This document shows positions 52,185 through 61,191 of a stretch of DNA of 64,000 nt, piece by piece. The stretch is from positions 434,001-498,000 of the forward strand of contig NZ_BMRY01000002.1 of NCBI RefSeq assembly GCF_014648875.1, read 5' to 3'. This DNA comes from Streptomyces parvus (GTDB lineage Bacteria > Actinomycetota > Actinomycetes > Streptomycetales > Streptomycetaceae). The first letter of the stretch is position 1, and every line of letters starts with the position of its first letter. The position numbers were made by a program, and so were the translations under genes. Below the pieces are notes generated by a model. That model ran no database searches, was not told where the DNA came from, and saw only the letters and a program-made list of their open reading frames with translations.

Positions 52185-53963
52185 TCAGAGGCCGAGCTCG
52201 ACCTCGAACTCACCCGCCTCCAGGATCGCCTTGACCGACGTCAGGTAGCGGGCGGCGTCCGCGCCGTCCACCAGACGGTGGTCGTAGGAGAGCGAGAGGT
52301 ACGTCATGTCGCGCACCGCGATGGTCTCGCCGAGGTCCGGGTGGTTGATGACCACGGGACGGCGGACCGTCGCGCCGATGCCCAGGATGGCGGCCTGGTT
52401 CGGCGGGACGATGACGGTGTCGAACAGGGCGCCGCGCGAACCGGTGTTGCTGATGGTGAAGGTGGCGCCGGACATGTCGTCCGGCGTCAGGCCGCCACCG
52501 CGCGCCTTGCCCGCGAGCTCCGCGGTCTTCTTGGCGATACCGGCGATGTTCAGGTCGCCCGCACCCTTGATGACCGGGGTCATCAGACCCTTCTCGGCGT
52601 CCACGGCGATGCCGATGTTCTCCGAGTCGAAGTACGTGATGGTGCCCTCGTCCTCGTTGATCCGGGCGTTGATGACCGGGTGGGCCTTCAGCGCCTGGGC
52701 CGCCGCCTTCACGAAGAACGGCATCGGGGACAGCTTGACGCCCTCACGGGCGGCGAACGCGGCCTTGGCCTGGTTGCGCAGCTTCATCAGCTTGGTGATG
52801 TCGACCTCGAGGACCGAGGTCAGCTGGGCCTGCGAGTGCAGGGCCTTCATCATGTTGTCGCCGATGACCTTGCGCATCCGGGTCATCTTGACCGTCTGAC
52901 CGCGCAGCGGGGAGGCCTCCAGCTTCGGCGCCTTGGCAGCGGCGGGAGCGGCGGCGGGCGCCGGGGCAGCGGCGGCGGCCTTGGCGGCCTCCGCGGCGGC
53001 GACGACGTCCTGCTTGCGGATACGGCCACCGACGCCGGTGCCCTTGACCGAGCTCAGGTCCACGTTGTTCTCGGACGCGAGCTTGCGGACCAGCGGCGTG
53101 ACGTACGCGCCGTCGTCACCGGTGGGCGCGGCCGGGGCGGCCGGTGCGGCGGGGGCGGGCTGAGCCGGGGCGGCCGGTGCCGGGGCCGGAGCCGCGGGGG
53201 CGGCCGGAGCAGCCGGAGCAGCCGGAGCCGGGGCGGGAGCCGCGGGGGCCTCCTGCTTCGGCGCCTCGGCCTTGGGGGCCTCGGCCTTCGGGGCCTCCTG
53301 GGCCGGGGCGGCCGGCTGCGCCGGAGCGGCGGCCGGAGCCGCGCCCGGGGCGCCGATGACGGCGAGCTTGGCGCCGACCTCGGCGGTCTCGTCCTCGCCG
53401 ACCACGATCTCCAGCAGCACACCGGCGACCGGGGCGGGGATCTCCGTGTCGACCTTGTCGGTCGAGACCTCCAGCAGCGGCTCGTCCTCGGCCACCTCCT
53501 CGCCGACCTCCTTGAGCCAGCGGGTGACGGTGCCCTCGGTGACGCTCTCGCCGAGCGCGGGGAGGGTGACATCGGTGCCCTCGGCGGAACCGCCGGAGGC
53601 GGCCGGGGCCTCGGCCTGGGGGGCCTCCTGGGCCGGGGCGGCGGGCTCCTCGGCGGCGGGGGCCGGAGCCTCGGCGGCCGGGGCCTCCTCGGCGGCCGGA
53701 GCCGCGGCCTCGGCCGGAGCGCCGGAGCCGTCGTCGATGACGGCCAGCTCGGCGCCGACCTCGACGGTCTCGTCCTCGGCGACCTTGATGGACGACAGAA
53801 CGCCGGACGCGGGGGCCGGGATCTCGGTGTCGACCTTGTCGGTCGAGACCTCGAGCAGCGGCTCGTCGGCCTCGACGCGCTCGCCCTCGGCCTTCAGCCA
53901 ACGGGTGACAGTGCCCTCGGTGACGCTCTCGCCGAGCGCCGGAAGGGTTACGGAAACCGACAT
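52185..53963 (-). CDS. sucB: Dihydrolipoamide acyltransferase (E2) with two lipoyl domains
   Basis: 592 residues. Two lipoyl domains, about 1-78 and 130-207, share the identical lysine motif [11 protein letters not shown]. Ala/Pro/Glu-rich linkers separate them from each other and from the peripheral subunit-binding domain ([34 protein letters not shown], about 300-333). The catalytic domain ends with [13 protein letters not shown], the HxxxDG acyltransferase motif. Usually annotated as 2-oxoglutarate dehydrogenase E2. In actinobacteria, however, the E2 beside aceE and lpd usually serves pyruvate dehydrogenase and the mixed PDH/ODH complex, because the ODH E1 carries its own E2-like domain. 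The downstream terminator is strong. Confidence 0.95.
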   Translation of the reverse strand: MSVSVTLPALGESVTEGTVTRWLKAEGERVEADEPLLEVSTDKVDTEIPAPASGVLSSIKVAEDETVEVGAELAVIDDGSGAPAEAAAPAAEEAPAAEAPAPAAEEPAAPAQEAPQAEAPAASGGSAEGTDVTLPALGESVTEGTVTRWLKEVGEEVAEDEPLLEVSTDKVDTEIPAPVAGVLLEIVVGEDETAEVGAKLAVIGAPGAAPAAAPAQPAAPAQEAPKAEAPKAEAPKQEAPAAPAPAPAAPAAPAAPAAPAPAPAAPAQPAPAAPAAPAAPTGDDGAYVTPLVRKLASENNVDLSSVKGTGVGGRIRKQDVVAAAEAAKAAAAAPAPAAAPAAAKAPKLEASPLRGQTVKMTRMRKVIGDNMMKALHSQAQLTSVLEVDITKLMKLRNQAKAAFAAREGVKLSPMPFFVKAAAQALKAHPVINARINEDEGTITYFDSENIGIAVDAEKGLMTPVIKGAGDLNIAGIAKKTAELAGKARGGGLTPDDMSGATFTISNTGSRGALFDTVIVPPNQAAILGIGATVRRPVVINHPDLGETIAVRDMTYLSLSYDHRLVDGADAARYLTSVKAILEAGEFEVELGL

Positions 53964-54025
53964 GGTTTCAGTTGCTCCTTACGAAAATGCGGAAGTGGTC
54001 GGTCGTCGCGCCCGGGACCGGGGGA

Positions 54026-55414
54026 TCAGTCGTGGGCGTGGAGGGGCTTGCCGGCCAGCGCCAGGTGAGCCTCGCCCATCGCCTCGTTCTGCGTCGGGTG
54101 TGCGTGGATGAGCTGGGCGACCTCGGCGGGCAGCGCCTCCCAGTTGTAGATCAGCTGGGCTTCGCCGACCTGCTCGCCCATGCGGTCGCCCACCATGTGG
54201 ACGCCGACCACGGCACCGTCCTTGACCTGGACGAGCTTGATCTCGCCCGCGGTCTTCAGGATCTTGCTCTTGCCGTTGCCCGCGAGGTTGTACTTGAGGG
54301 CGACGACCTTGTCCGCGCCGTAGATCTCCTTGGCCTTCGCCTCGGTGATGCCGACGGAGGCGACCTCGGGGTGGCAGTACGTCACCTTGGGCACGCCGTC
54401 GTAGTCGACCGGGACGGTCTTCAGACCGGCCAGACGCTCCGCCACCAGGATGCCCTCGGCGAAGCCGACGTGGGCGAGCTGGAGGGTGGGGACGAGGTCG
54501 CCCACGGCCGAGATCGTCGGGACGTTGGTCTGCATGTACTCGTCGACCAGGACGTAGCCGCGGTCCATCGCGACGCCCTGCTCCTCGTAGCCGAGGCCCT
54601 GCGAGACCGGGCCGCGGCCGATCGCGACGAGGAGGATCTCCGCCTCGAAGGTCTTGCCGTCGGCGAGCGTCACACGGACGCCGTCCTGCGTGTACTCGGC
54701 CTTGTCGAAGAAGGTGCCGAGGTTGAACTTGATGCCGCGCTTGCGGAACGCGCGCTCAAGAAGCTTGGAGCTGTTCTCGTCCTCGACCGGGACGAGGTGC
54801 TTGAGGCCCTCGACGATCGTGACCTCGGTGCCGAAGGACTTCCACGCCGAGGCGAACTCGACGCCGATGACGCCGCCGCCCAGCACGATCGCCGACTTCG
54901 GGACGCGGTCCATCTTCAGCGCGTGGTCCGAGGAGATGATCCGGTTGCCGTCGATCTCCAGGCCGGGCAGCGACTTCGGCACGGAGCCGGTCGCCAGCAG
55001 CACGTGGCGGCCCTGGATGCGCTGGCCGTTCACGTCCACCGAGGTCGGCGAGGAGAGCTTGCCCTCACCCTCGATGTAGTGGACCTTGCGCGAGGCGATG
55101 AGACCCTGCAGACCCTTGTACAGGCCCGAGATCACGTCGTCCTTGTACTTGTTGACGGCCTCCATGTCGATGCCCTCGAAGGTGGCCTTCACGCCGAACT
55201 GGGCCGACTCGCGGGCCTGGTCCGCGATCTCGCCCGCGTGCAGCAGGGCCTTCGTGGGGATGCAGCCGTTGTGCAGGCAGGTACCGCCGACCTTGCCCTT
55301 CTCGATCAGGGCGACGTCCAGGCCCAGCTGCGCTCCGCGCAGGGCCGCGGCGTAACCGCCACTGCCGCCGCCGAGGATCACTAGGTCGAAAACGGTGCTG
55401 GCGTCGTTCGCCAC
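54026..55414 (-). CDS. lpdA: Dihydrolipoyl dehydrogenase (E3)
   Basis: 462 residues. GGGSGGYAAALRGAQLG is the FAD site; GGTCLHNGCIPTKALLH holds the redox disulphide CxxxxC; AIVLGGGVIGVEFASAW is the NAD site; HAHPTQNEAMGEAH carries the His-Glu acid-base pair. It reoxidises dihydrolipoamide in the PDH/ODH complexes. GTG 55414 follows GGAGG by 7 bases. The E2 gene follows 62 bases downstream, so both are one transcript. Confidence 0.98.
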   Translation of the reverse strand: MANDASTVFDLVILGGGSGGYAAALRGAQLGLDVALIEKGKVGGTCLHNGCIPTKALLHAGEIADQARESAQFGVKATFEGIDMEAVNKYKDDVISGLYKGLQGLIASRKVHYIEGEGKLSSPTSVDVNGQRIQGRHVLLATGSVPKSLPGLEIDGNRIISSDHALKMDRVPKSAIVLGGGVIGVEFASAWKSFGTEVTIVEGLKHLVPVEDENSSKLLERAFRKRGIKFNLGTFFDKAEYTQDGVRVTLADGKTFEAEILLVAIGRGPVSQGLGYEEQGVAMDRGYVLVDEYMQTNVPTISAVGDLVPTLQLAHVGFAEGILVAERLAGLKTVPVDYDGVPKVTYCHPEVASVGITEAKAKEIYGADKVVALKYNLAGNGKSKILKTAGEIKLVQVKDGAVVGVHMVGDRMGEQVGEAQLIYNWEALPAEVAQLIHAHPTQNEAMGEAHLALAGKPLHAHD

Positions 55415-55757
55415 GTCACGTCCTCCATGCATGTGCGCCGTACGCCGGGCCCCGTCGCTGGGGTGTGACCGGCCGGTCGGCTGGTGTGCGGCCGCTTTTG
55501 TCTTCGGCCCTGTGGTGGGGGCCCTGTCCTGCCGAGAACCCATCTTCGCACTTGTCGACGGTGGGCGGGACGCGGGGCCCGGGTCCGGGACGGATGATCG
55601 TCCGTTCCGGAGGGTTACTGCTGCGTAGATACCTGTGGATCCGGCCGGTGTTCGTCGAGAGCGAAACCCCGCCCTCTCCTCACCGGCGCCGCCCGGACAA
55701 CACGTACGGCCCCGGACCTTATGCCCGGGGCCGTACGTGTCATCGGCGGATTCCGGC
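55415..55757. other. Region between pepA end and lpdA start (343 bp)
   Basis: No gene is supported here. It holds the pepA terminator at 55700-55740 and the leftward lpdA promoter region. CTTTTGTCTTCGG at about 55495-55507 is AT-richer than its surroundings. No clear -10/-35 pair was found. Confidence 0.5.
55700..55740 (-). terminator. pepA terminator, 16-bp stem
   Basis: Arms 55700-55715 and 55725-55740 are perfect 16-bp complements, 18 bases past the pepA stop. Confidence 0.9.
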
Positions 55758-57305
55758 TCAGCCGAGGTCGCCGTCGGCGGTGCGCTCGGCGAGCCGCACC
55801 AGGGTGCGGACCGCGGAGCCGGTGCCGCCCTTCGGCGTGTAGCCGTACGGAGCGCCCTCGTGGTAGGCCGGGCCGGCGATGTCCAGGTGCGCCCAGGCGA
55901 TGCCCTCGCCCACGAACTCCTTCAGGAACAGGCCGGCCACCAGGCCGCCGCCCATCCGCTCGCCCATGTTGGCTATGTCGGCGGTGGGGGAGTCCATGCC
56001 CTTGCGCAGGTCGGCGGGGAGCGGCATCGGCCAGGAGGCCTCGCCGACCTCCTCGGCGATCTCGTGGACCGACGTACGGAAGGCGTCGTCGTTGGCCATG
56101 ATGCCGAAGGTGCGGTTGCCGAGCGCCAGCACCATCGCACCGGTCAGGGTCGCCACGTCGACGATCGCGTCCGGCTTCTCCTCCGAGGCGCGGGTCAGCG
56201 CGTCGGCCAGGACGAGCCGGCCCTCGGCGTCGGTGTTGAGGACCTCGACGGTCTTGCCGCTGTACATGCGCAGCACGTCACCGGGGCGGGTGGCGTTGCC
56301 GGAGGGCATGTTCTCGGCCAGCGCCAGCCAGCCGGTGACGTTGACCTTCAGGCCCAGGCGGGCGGCGGTGATGACGGCGGCGAACACGGCGGCGGCGCCG
56401 CTCATGTCGCACTTCATCGTCTCGTTGTGGCCGGCCGGCTTCAGCGAGATGCCGCCCGAGTCGTAGGTGATGCCCTTGCCCACGAGAGCCAGGGTCTTCT
56501 CCGCCTTCGGGTGCGTGTAGGCGAGCTTCACCAGGCGCGGGCCGTTCGTGGAGCCCTGGCCGACGCCGAGGAGGCCGCCGTAGCCGCCCTTGACGAGAGC
56601 CTTCTCGTCCAGGACCTGGACCTTGACGCCGTGCTCCTTGCCCGCGGCGGTGGCCACGGCGGCGAAGGACTCGGGGTACAGGTCGTTCGGCGGGGTGTTG
56701 ATGAGGTCGCGGGCCCGGTTGATCTCCTCGACCAGGGCCAGGGCGCGCTCGACGGCCGCCTTGTAGGCCTTGTCGCGCGGCTTGCCGCCGAGCAGGGCCA
56801 CCTCGGCGAGCGGCTGCTTCGGGCCGCTGTCCTTGGACTTGGCGTCCTTGGGGGCCAGCTTGTTCTCGCCGCCCTGGTAGGCGGTGAAGGCGTACGACCC
56901 GAGGAGCGCGCCCTCGGCGACGGCGGCGGCGTCCTCGACGGAACCGGCGGGCAGGGCGAAGCCCGCCTTCTTCGAACCGGACAGCGCACGGGCCGCGGTG
57001 CCCGCCGCGCGGCGCAGCGCCTCGGCGTCGTAGGCGTCCTCCTTGTCCGGGACCGGACCGAGGCCGACCGCGACGACGACCGGGGCCTTGAGGCCGGACG
57101 CGGCGGGCAGCTTGGTCAGTTCGCCCTCGGCACCGGTGGCACCCAGGGTCGCGAGGACGGCGGCGAGCTTGCCGTCGAACGCCTTGTCCACGGCCTCGGA
57201 GCCGGGTGCCAGGACCGGTCCCTTGACGCCCTTGGCGACGCCGACGACGAGTGCGTCGGCGCGCAGCGTCGCCGCACCGGCAGTGCTGAGAGTGAGAGCA
57301 GTCAC
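55758..57305 (-). CDS. pepA: Leucyl aminopeptidase, M17 family
   Basis: 515 residues. Two-zinc M17 aminopeptidase. The catalytic C-terminal part has VGKGITYDSGGISLKP near 275, with Lys and Asp metal ligands, MKCDMSGAAAV and the signature NTDAEGRLVLADAL near 365. The N-terminal macro-like domain is usual. It cleaves N-terminal residues from peptides. GTG 57305 is the start. It lies between the cobS and lpdA genes, matching Mycobacterium tuberculosis Rv2213. Confidence 0.97.
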   Translation of the reverse strand: MTALTLSTAGAATLRADALVVGVAKGVKGPVLAPGSEAVDKAFDGKLAAVLATLGATGAEGELTKLPAASGLKAPVVVAVGLGPVPDKEDAYDAEALRRAAGTAARALSGSKKAGFALPAGSVEDAAAVAEGALLGSYAFTAYQGGENKLAPKDAKSKDSGPKQPLAEVALLGGKPRDKAYKAAVERALALVEEINRARDLINTPPNDLYPESFAAVATAAGKEHGVKVQVLDEKALVKGGYGGLLGVGQGSTNGPRLVKLAYTHPKAEKTLALVGKGITYDSGGISLKPAGHNETMKCDMSGAAAVFAAVITAARLGLKVNVTGWLALAENMPSGNATRPGDVLRMYSGKTVEVLNTDAEGRLVLADALTRASEEKPDAIVDVATLTGAMVLALGNRTFGIMANDDAFRTSVHEIAEEVGEASWPMPLPADLRKGMDSPTADIANMGERMGGGLVAGLFLKEFVGEGIAWAHLDIAGPAYHEGAPYGYTPKGGTGSAVRTLVRLAERTADGDLG

Positions 57306-57449
57306 GGTGGTGAATTCTCGCTTCCGTTGAGTTCGAGTTCGACCGAGGGGTGGGCCGGCCGTGCCCGGCGCATCGTAGACGCCCCGACGATGTGCCGGGA
57401 ATGAGCCTACGCGCGCACTTCCTGCTCCGTGACGGCGGCGGGCCTTCCC

Positions 57450-57491
57450 GGCGGTCCTTCCGACCGGTACGGCGGTCGGGAAACGACCGCC
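57450..57491 (-). terminator. Two-step hairpin after cobS
   Basis: Outer stem GGCGGTC (57450-57456) with GACCGCC (57485-57491), inner stem CCGACC (57460-57465) with GGTCGG (57474-57479). It lies about 20 bases after the cobS stop and before pepA. Confidence 0.6.
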
Positions 57492-57511
57492 CGGCGGGGA
57501 GCGCCGCTCCG

Positions 57512-58294
57512 TCAGCCGCCGAGCGCCAGCACCACCAGAGTCGCCGTCGCCGCGGTCTCCTCGACGCCGCCGAAGACATCCCCGGTGACCCCGCCGAACC
57601 GCCGTACGCAGTGCCGCAGCAGCAGTTCCGCGGCGGCGAGCGCACCGAGCACCGCGAGCCCGTGGCGCAGCGCCCCGGCCGGTCCGGACACCGCGCCCGC
57701 CGCCGCGCACAGCGCCACCACCGTCGCCGCCACGAGCAACGCCCGCCCGGCCGGAACCGTGCCCGCCACCGTCGCCCCGAGCCCCTCCGGGCGGGCCGCC
57801 GGGACGCCCTGACGGGACGCCAGGGTCAGCGCCAGCCGGGCGGCGACGGCCGCGACGACGGTCCCGAGGGCCCCGTCCGCCCAGCCCTCCCCGTACAGCT
57901 CGAAGAGGACCGCGACCTGCGCCAGCAGCACCAGGAGCAGCGTGATGACACCGAACGGCCCAATGTCGGACTGCTTCATGATCCGCAGCGCGTCCTCGGC
58001 CGGCTTCCCGCTGCCGAGGCCGTCCGCCGTGTCCGCCAGACCGTCCAGATGCAGCCCCCGGGTGAGGGCGGCCGGCACCGCGACGGAGGCGACCGCCGCG
58101 AGCAGCGGCCCCGAGCCGGCCAGCAGCGACAGCGCGCCGAGGGCGGCGGCGAGAAGCCCCACGACCAGCCCGGCGAGGGGCGCGCGGAGCATGCCGGAGC
58201 GGGCGGTCTCGCGGTCCCAGCGGGTCACCCGGACCGGCAGCACGGTCAGGGTGCCGAAGGCGAAACGTATGCCGTGGCTGTTCAGGGAGGTCAC
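57512..58294 (-). CDS. cobS: Cobalamin synthase (adenosylcobinamide-GDP ribazoletransferase)
   Basis: 260 residues. Integral membrane enzyme joining adenosylcobinamide-GDP and alpha-ribazole in the last step of cobalamin assembly. GLHLDGLADTADGLGSGKP near 80-98 is the conserved DGxADxxDG metal-binding motif. About six hydrophobic helices follow (for example LLAAVASVAVPAALTRG, FGVITLLLVLLAQVAVLFEL). FGGVTGDVFGGVEETAA near the C-terminus is the second conserved motif. GTG 58294 is chosen for length. Confidence 0.96.
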   Translation of the reverse strand: MTSLNSHGIRFAFGTLTVLPVRVTRWDRETARSGMLRAPLAGLVVGLLAAALGALSLLAGSGPLLAAVASVAVPAALTRGLHLDGLADTADGLGSGKPAEDALRIMKQSDIGPFGVITLLLVLLAQVAVLFELYGEGWADGALGTVVAAVAARLALTLASRQGVPAARPEGLGATVAGTVPAGRALLVAATVVALCAAAGAVSGPAGALRHGLAVLGALAAAELLLRHCVRRFGGVTGDVFGGVEETAATATLVVLALGG

Positions 58295-58382
58295 CGCGCG
58301 CAGGCTAGCCGCTGCGCCGCACCGATAGATTGGGCGAAACGCGCTGATCGCCGGGAAACCTGACATATCGGGAGTGGGTGGC

Positions 58383-59147
58383 ATGGGTCACTGGTGGCAC
58401 GACAACATCGCGGAGCCGGGCAAGCTGCCGCTGCTCCTCGCGCTGGCCGCCTTCGTCCTCACCTTCGCGATCACGCGCACCATCACCCGCATGATCCGCG
58501 CCGGGAAGGGCCCGTTCCGCAACATCACCCCCGGCGGGGTGCACATCCACCACGTGGTGCCCGGGGTCGTCCTCTCCGTCGTCGGCGGGTTCGGGGCGGT
58601 GGCCAGCGGACGGCACGGGGTGGCCGCCGGAGTCTTCGCGGTGATCTTCGGGATGGGGGCCGGCCTGGTGCTCGACGAGTTCGCCCTGATCCTGCATCTC
58701 GACGACGTGTACTGGACCGAGGAGGGCCGTCAGAGCGTCGAGGTGGTCGTGCTGACCGCCTCGCTCGTGCTGCTGGTCCTGGCGGGCTTCTCCCCGCTCG
58801 GCGTCGACGACGTCAGCGACGAGGAGCAGGAGAGCAGGCTCGGCCTGATCACGACGTACGTGATCAACTTCTGCTTCGTCCTGATCTGTCTGTTCAAGGG
58901 CAAGCTGCGGATGGCGGTGCTCGGCACCCTCGTCCCGTTCGTCGCGCTGGTCGGCGCGATCCGGCTGGCCCGCCCCGCGTCCCCGTGGGCCCGGCGCTTC
59001 TACGGCCACCGCCACCGGACCCGCTCCCGGGCGATGCTGCGGGCCTACCACCACGATGTGCGCTGGGCCGGGCCGCGCCGGAAGTTCCAGGACCTCATCG
59101 GCGGCGCCCCGGACCGGGTCCCACTTCCGCCGGCCCGCAAGTCCTGA
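58383..59147 (+). CDS. Integral membrane protein, unknown function
   Basis: 254 residues with five or six hydrophobic segments, such as LLLALAAFVLTFAITRTI, GAGLVLDEFALIL, VVVLTASLVLLVLAGFSP and VINFCFVLICLF. GGVHIHHVVPGVVLSVVGGFGAV, with its paired His, and HLDDVYWTEEGRQSVEVVV suggest metal binding at the membrane face. I recognise no family beyond conserved actinobacterial membrane protein. ATG 58383 is preferred to GTG 58374, since GGGAG at 58370-58374 gives a 9-base gap. Its 3' end overlaps the converging rhomboid-like gene by 53 bases. Confidence 0.82.
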   Translation: MGHWWHDNIAEPGKLPLLLALAAFVLTFAITRTITRMIRAGKGPFRNITPGGVHIHHVVPGVVLSVVGGFGAVASGRHGVAAGVFAVIFGMGAGLVLDEFALILHLDDVYWTEEGRQSVEVVVLTASLVLLVLAGFSPLGVDDVSDEEQESRLGLITTYVINFCFVLICLFKGKLRMAVLGTLVPFVALVGAIRLARPASPWARRFYGHRHRTRSRAMLRAYHHDVRWAGPRRKFQDLIGGAPDRVPLPPARKS

Positions 59148-59832
59148 CCACCGTGCCGGGGTTCCGGGAGCCGCGCCGCCGCCCGAGCCACTCCCGTACG
59201 CCGCACACCACCAGGACGGCGGCGATGGCGGCCAGATGTTCACGGCCCGCCAGGTTGTCCTTGACCAGGACCTCCACCACCATCGCGAGCACCACCAGCG
59301 CCCCGGTGAACCAGGCGCGCCGCTGGTGGCAGACGTACACCGCGAGCCCGACGACCGCCGCCGACGGGCCGGTGTCCACCACCTGGGCGTCGGAGGCGGG
59401 CAGCCCCGGGAACGTCCCCGGCCCGAGGGCCACGCCGGCGCGGGCGTACAGCGTCCCGGCCAGCGTCGCCCCGTACGCCACAGCGAGCGTGCGCCACCGC
59501 CCCAGGCACACCTCCGCCACGCCGAACACCAACAGGATCTGGGCCAGCGCGCCCCACACCGGCAGGTCGAGCGCGGGCACGAACAGCGACAGCGGGGTCC
59601 GCAGGAGGGCGAGCGCAAGCGGGTCCTCGGCGCGTACGGCTCCGAGGTTCTGCACCGGGCGGTAGCCCCACGCCTGGTTCTGCGTCACCTGGATCACGGC
59701 CGTCAGCACCACCGCGGTCAGCGTCAGCGCGAGCGCCCGCACCCCGCGCCCGGCGAGCCGCTGCCGTACGGCGGTGAACAGCGGGCCCCACTCGCGTACG
59801 GCCGCCCGGCGCAGCGCCGGGAGACGGTTCAT
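59095..59832 (-). CDS. Rhomboid-like membrane protein
   Basis: 245 residues starting at ATG 59832 (MNRLPALRRA). Five or six hydrophobic segments. DTGPSAAVVGLAVYVCH resembles the rhomboid GxSx motif, and GREHLAAIAAVLVV could provide the partner His, but the usual HAxxGxxxG motif is weak. Activity as an intramembrane protease is therefore uncertain. Its 3' end overlaps the converging membrane-protein gene by 53 bases. Confidence 0.8.
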   Translation of the reverse strand: MNRLPALRRAAVREWGPLFTAVRQRLAGRGVRALALTLTAVVLTAVIQVTQNQAWGYRPVQNLGAVRAEDPLALALLRTPLSLFVPALDLPVWGALAQILLVFGVAEVCLGRWRTLAVAYGATLAGTLYARAGVALGPGTFPGLPASDAQVVDTGPSAAVVGLAVYVCHQRRAWFTGALVVLAMVVEVLVKDNLAGREHLAAIAAVLVVCGVREWLGRRRGSRNPGTVVRTCGPAEVGPGPGRRR

Positions 59833-59866
59833 CCGCTCTTCACGAACAGCATGGAACGGGCCCCCG

Positions 59867-59891
59867 GTCGGTCGGTTCGTCGGTCGGTCGG
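59867..59891. repeat. CGGT-type tetranucleotide repeat
   Basis: CGGTCGGTCGGTTCGTCGGT with one irregular unit, between the rhomboid-like and cobT genes. A slippage-prone microsatellite; no regulatory role is evident. Confidence 0.7.
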
Positions 59892-59975
59892 ATCTCTCCC
59901 GAAGACGGACCGGGGCGGAGCGGCGTTGAGCGGCGTCGGAGTGACGCCGGTCTCGTCCGCGCGGTGGCGGGACTC

Positions 59976-61076
59976 TCAGCCCCCGTCGACGGCCGACGCC
60001 TCCGCCTCCTCGGCTTCCTCCACGTCCTCGGGCTTCTCCGGCTCGCGCTCCGGGAGTTCGGCGGCCAGCGCAGCCGCGGCCTGCACCAGCGGCAGGGCCA
60101 GCAGCGCACCGCTGCCCTCGCCCACCGTCACCCCGTGGTCCAGCAGCGGGGTCAGCGCCATCCGGTCCAGCGCCTTCGACTGCGCGGGTTCCCCGCTGAC
60201 CTGACCGGCCAGCCACCAGTCCGGCGCCCGGAACGCCGCCCGCTGTGCCACCAGCGCGCAGGCCGCCGAGACGACCCCGTCCAGGATCACCGGCATCCGG
60301 CGCACCGCGCTCTGCAGCAGGAACCCCGTCATCGCCGCCAGATCCGCCCCGCCCGACGTGGCCAGCAGCTCCACCTGGTCGCCCAGCACCGGCCGGGCCC
60401 GGCGCAACGCGTCCCGGATCGCCGCGCACTTGCGCATCCACGCCAGGTCGTCGATGCCCGCGCCACCGCGCCCGGTCACCACGGAGGCGTCCGTTCCGCA
60501 GAGCGCGGCGACCAGGGTGGCCGCCGCCGTCGTACCGCCCACGCTGAGGTCGCCGAGCACCACCAGATCGGTGCCGGAGTCCGCCTCCTCGTCGGCGATC
60601 GCCATGCCGAGGCGGATCGCCTGCTCGGCCTCCTCGGCGGTCATCGCGTCCTCGACGTCGATCCGCCCCGAACCCCGCCGCACCCGGTGCCGCACGACGG
60701 ACTCGGGCAGCAGCTCCGGATCGCAGTCCAGGGAGACGTCCACGATCCGCGCCGGCACCGAGAACCGCCGGGCCAGCACGGCGACCGGGCTCGCCCCGTC
60801 CAGGACGTTCCGCACCAGCTCGTACGCGCCGCCCGCCGGCCGGCCCGAGACGCCCAGCTCCGCCACCCCGTGGTCACCGGCGAAGAGCACCAGACGCGGC
60901 TGCTCCACAGCCCTGACCGGCACGGACTGCTGCGCGGCGCTGAGCCACTCGCCCAGCTCGTCCAGGCGCCCGAGCGCTCCCGGCGGGACGGCCAGCCGCT
61001 CGCGCCGCTCCTCGGCATCGCGCCGCACACCCCCGTCGGGGCGTTGGATCAGGTCGGAGAAGTCGTCCAGGTTCAC
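59976..61076 (-). CDS. cobT: Nicotinate-nucleotide-dimethylbenzimidazole phosphoribosyltransferase
   Basis: 366 residues. It transfers phosphoribose from nicotinate mononucleotide to dimethylbenzimidazole, giving alpha-ribazole-phosphate. Motifs: RLVLFAGDHGVAELGVS near 65, LVVLGDLSVGGTTAAATLVAAL near 170, GRGGAGIDD near 200 and the catalytic Glu in GVTVGEGSGALLALPLV near 330. GTG 61076 is the start. The C-terminal 25 residues (EREPEKPEDVEEAEEAEAS) are an acidic low-complexity tail. Usual partner of CobU and CobS. Confidence 0.97.
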   Translation of the reverse strand: MNLDDFSDLIQRPDGGVRRDAEERRERLAVPPGALGRLDELGEWLSAAQQSVPVRAVEQPRLVLFAGDHGVAELGVSGRPAGGAYELVRNVLDGASPVAVLARRFSVPARIVDVSLDCDPELLPESVVRHRVRRGSGRIDVEDAMTAEEAEQAIRLGMAIADEEADSGTDLVVLGDLSVGGTTAAATLVAALCGTDASVVTGRGGAGIDDLAWMRKCAAIRDALRRARPVLGDQVELLATSGGADLAAMTGFLLQSAVRRMPVILDGVVSAACALVAQRAAFRAPDWWLAGQVSGEPAQSKALDRMALTPLLDHGVTVGEGSGALLALPLVQAAAALAAELPEREPEKPEDVEEAEEAEASAVDGG

Positions 61077-61191
61077 GGAGGTCTGCCTCGCGGGTCGTCA
61101 GGTCGGTCCGGGTCCGGGAACCCTGCGGGCCCCCGCCCGGAACAGTACCGGTCGGCCCACGGCAGCCGGGGTCCCGAGCACTGCCGCCCCC

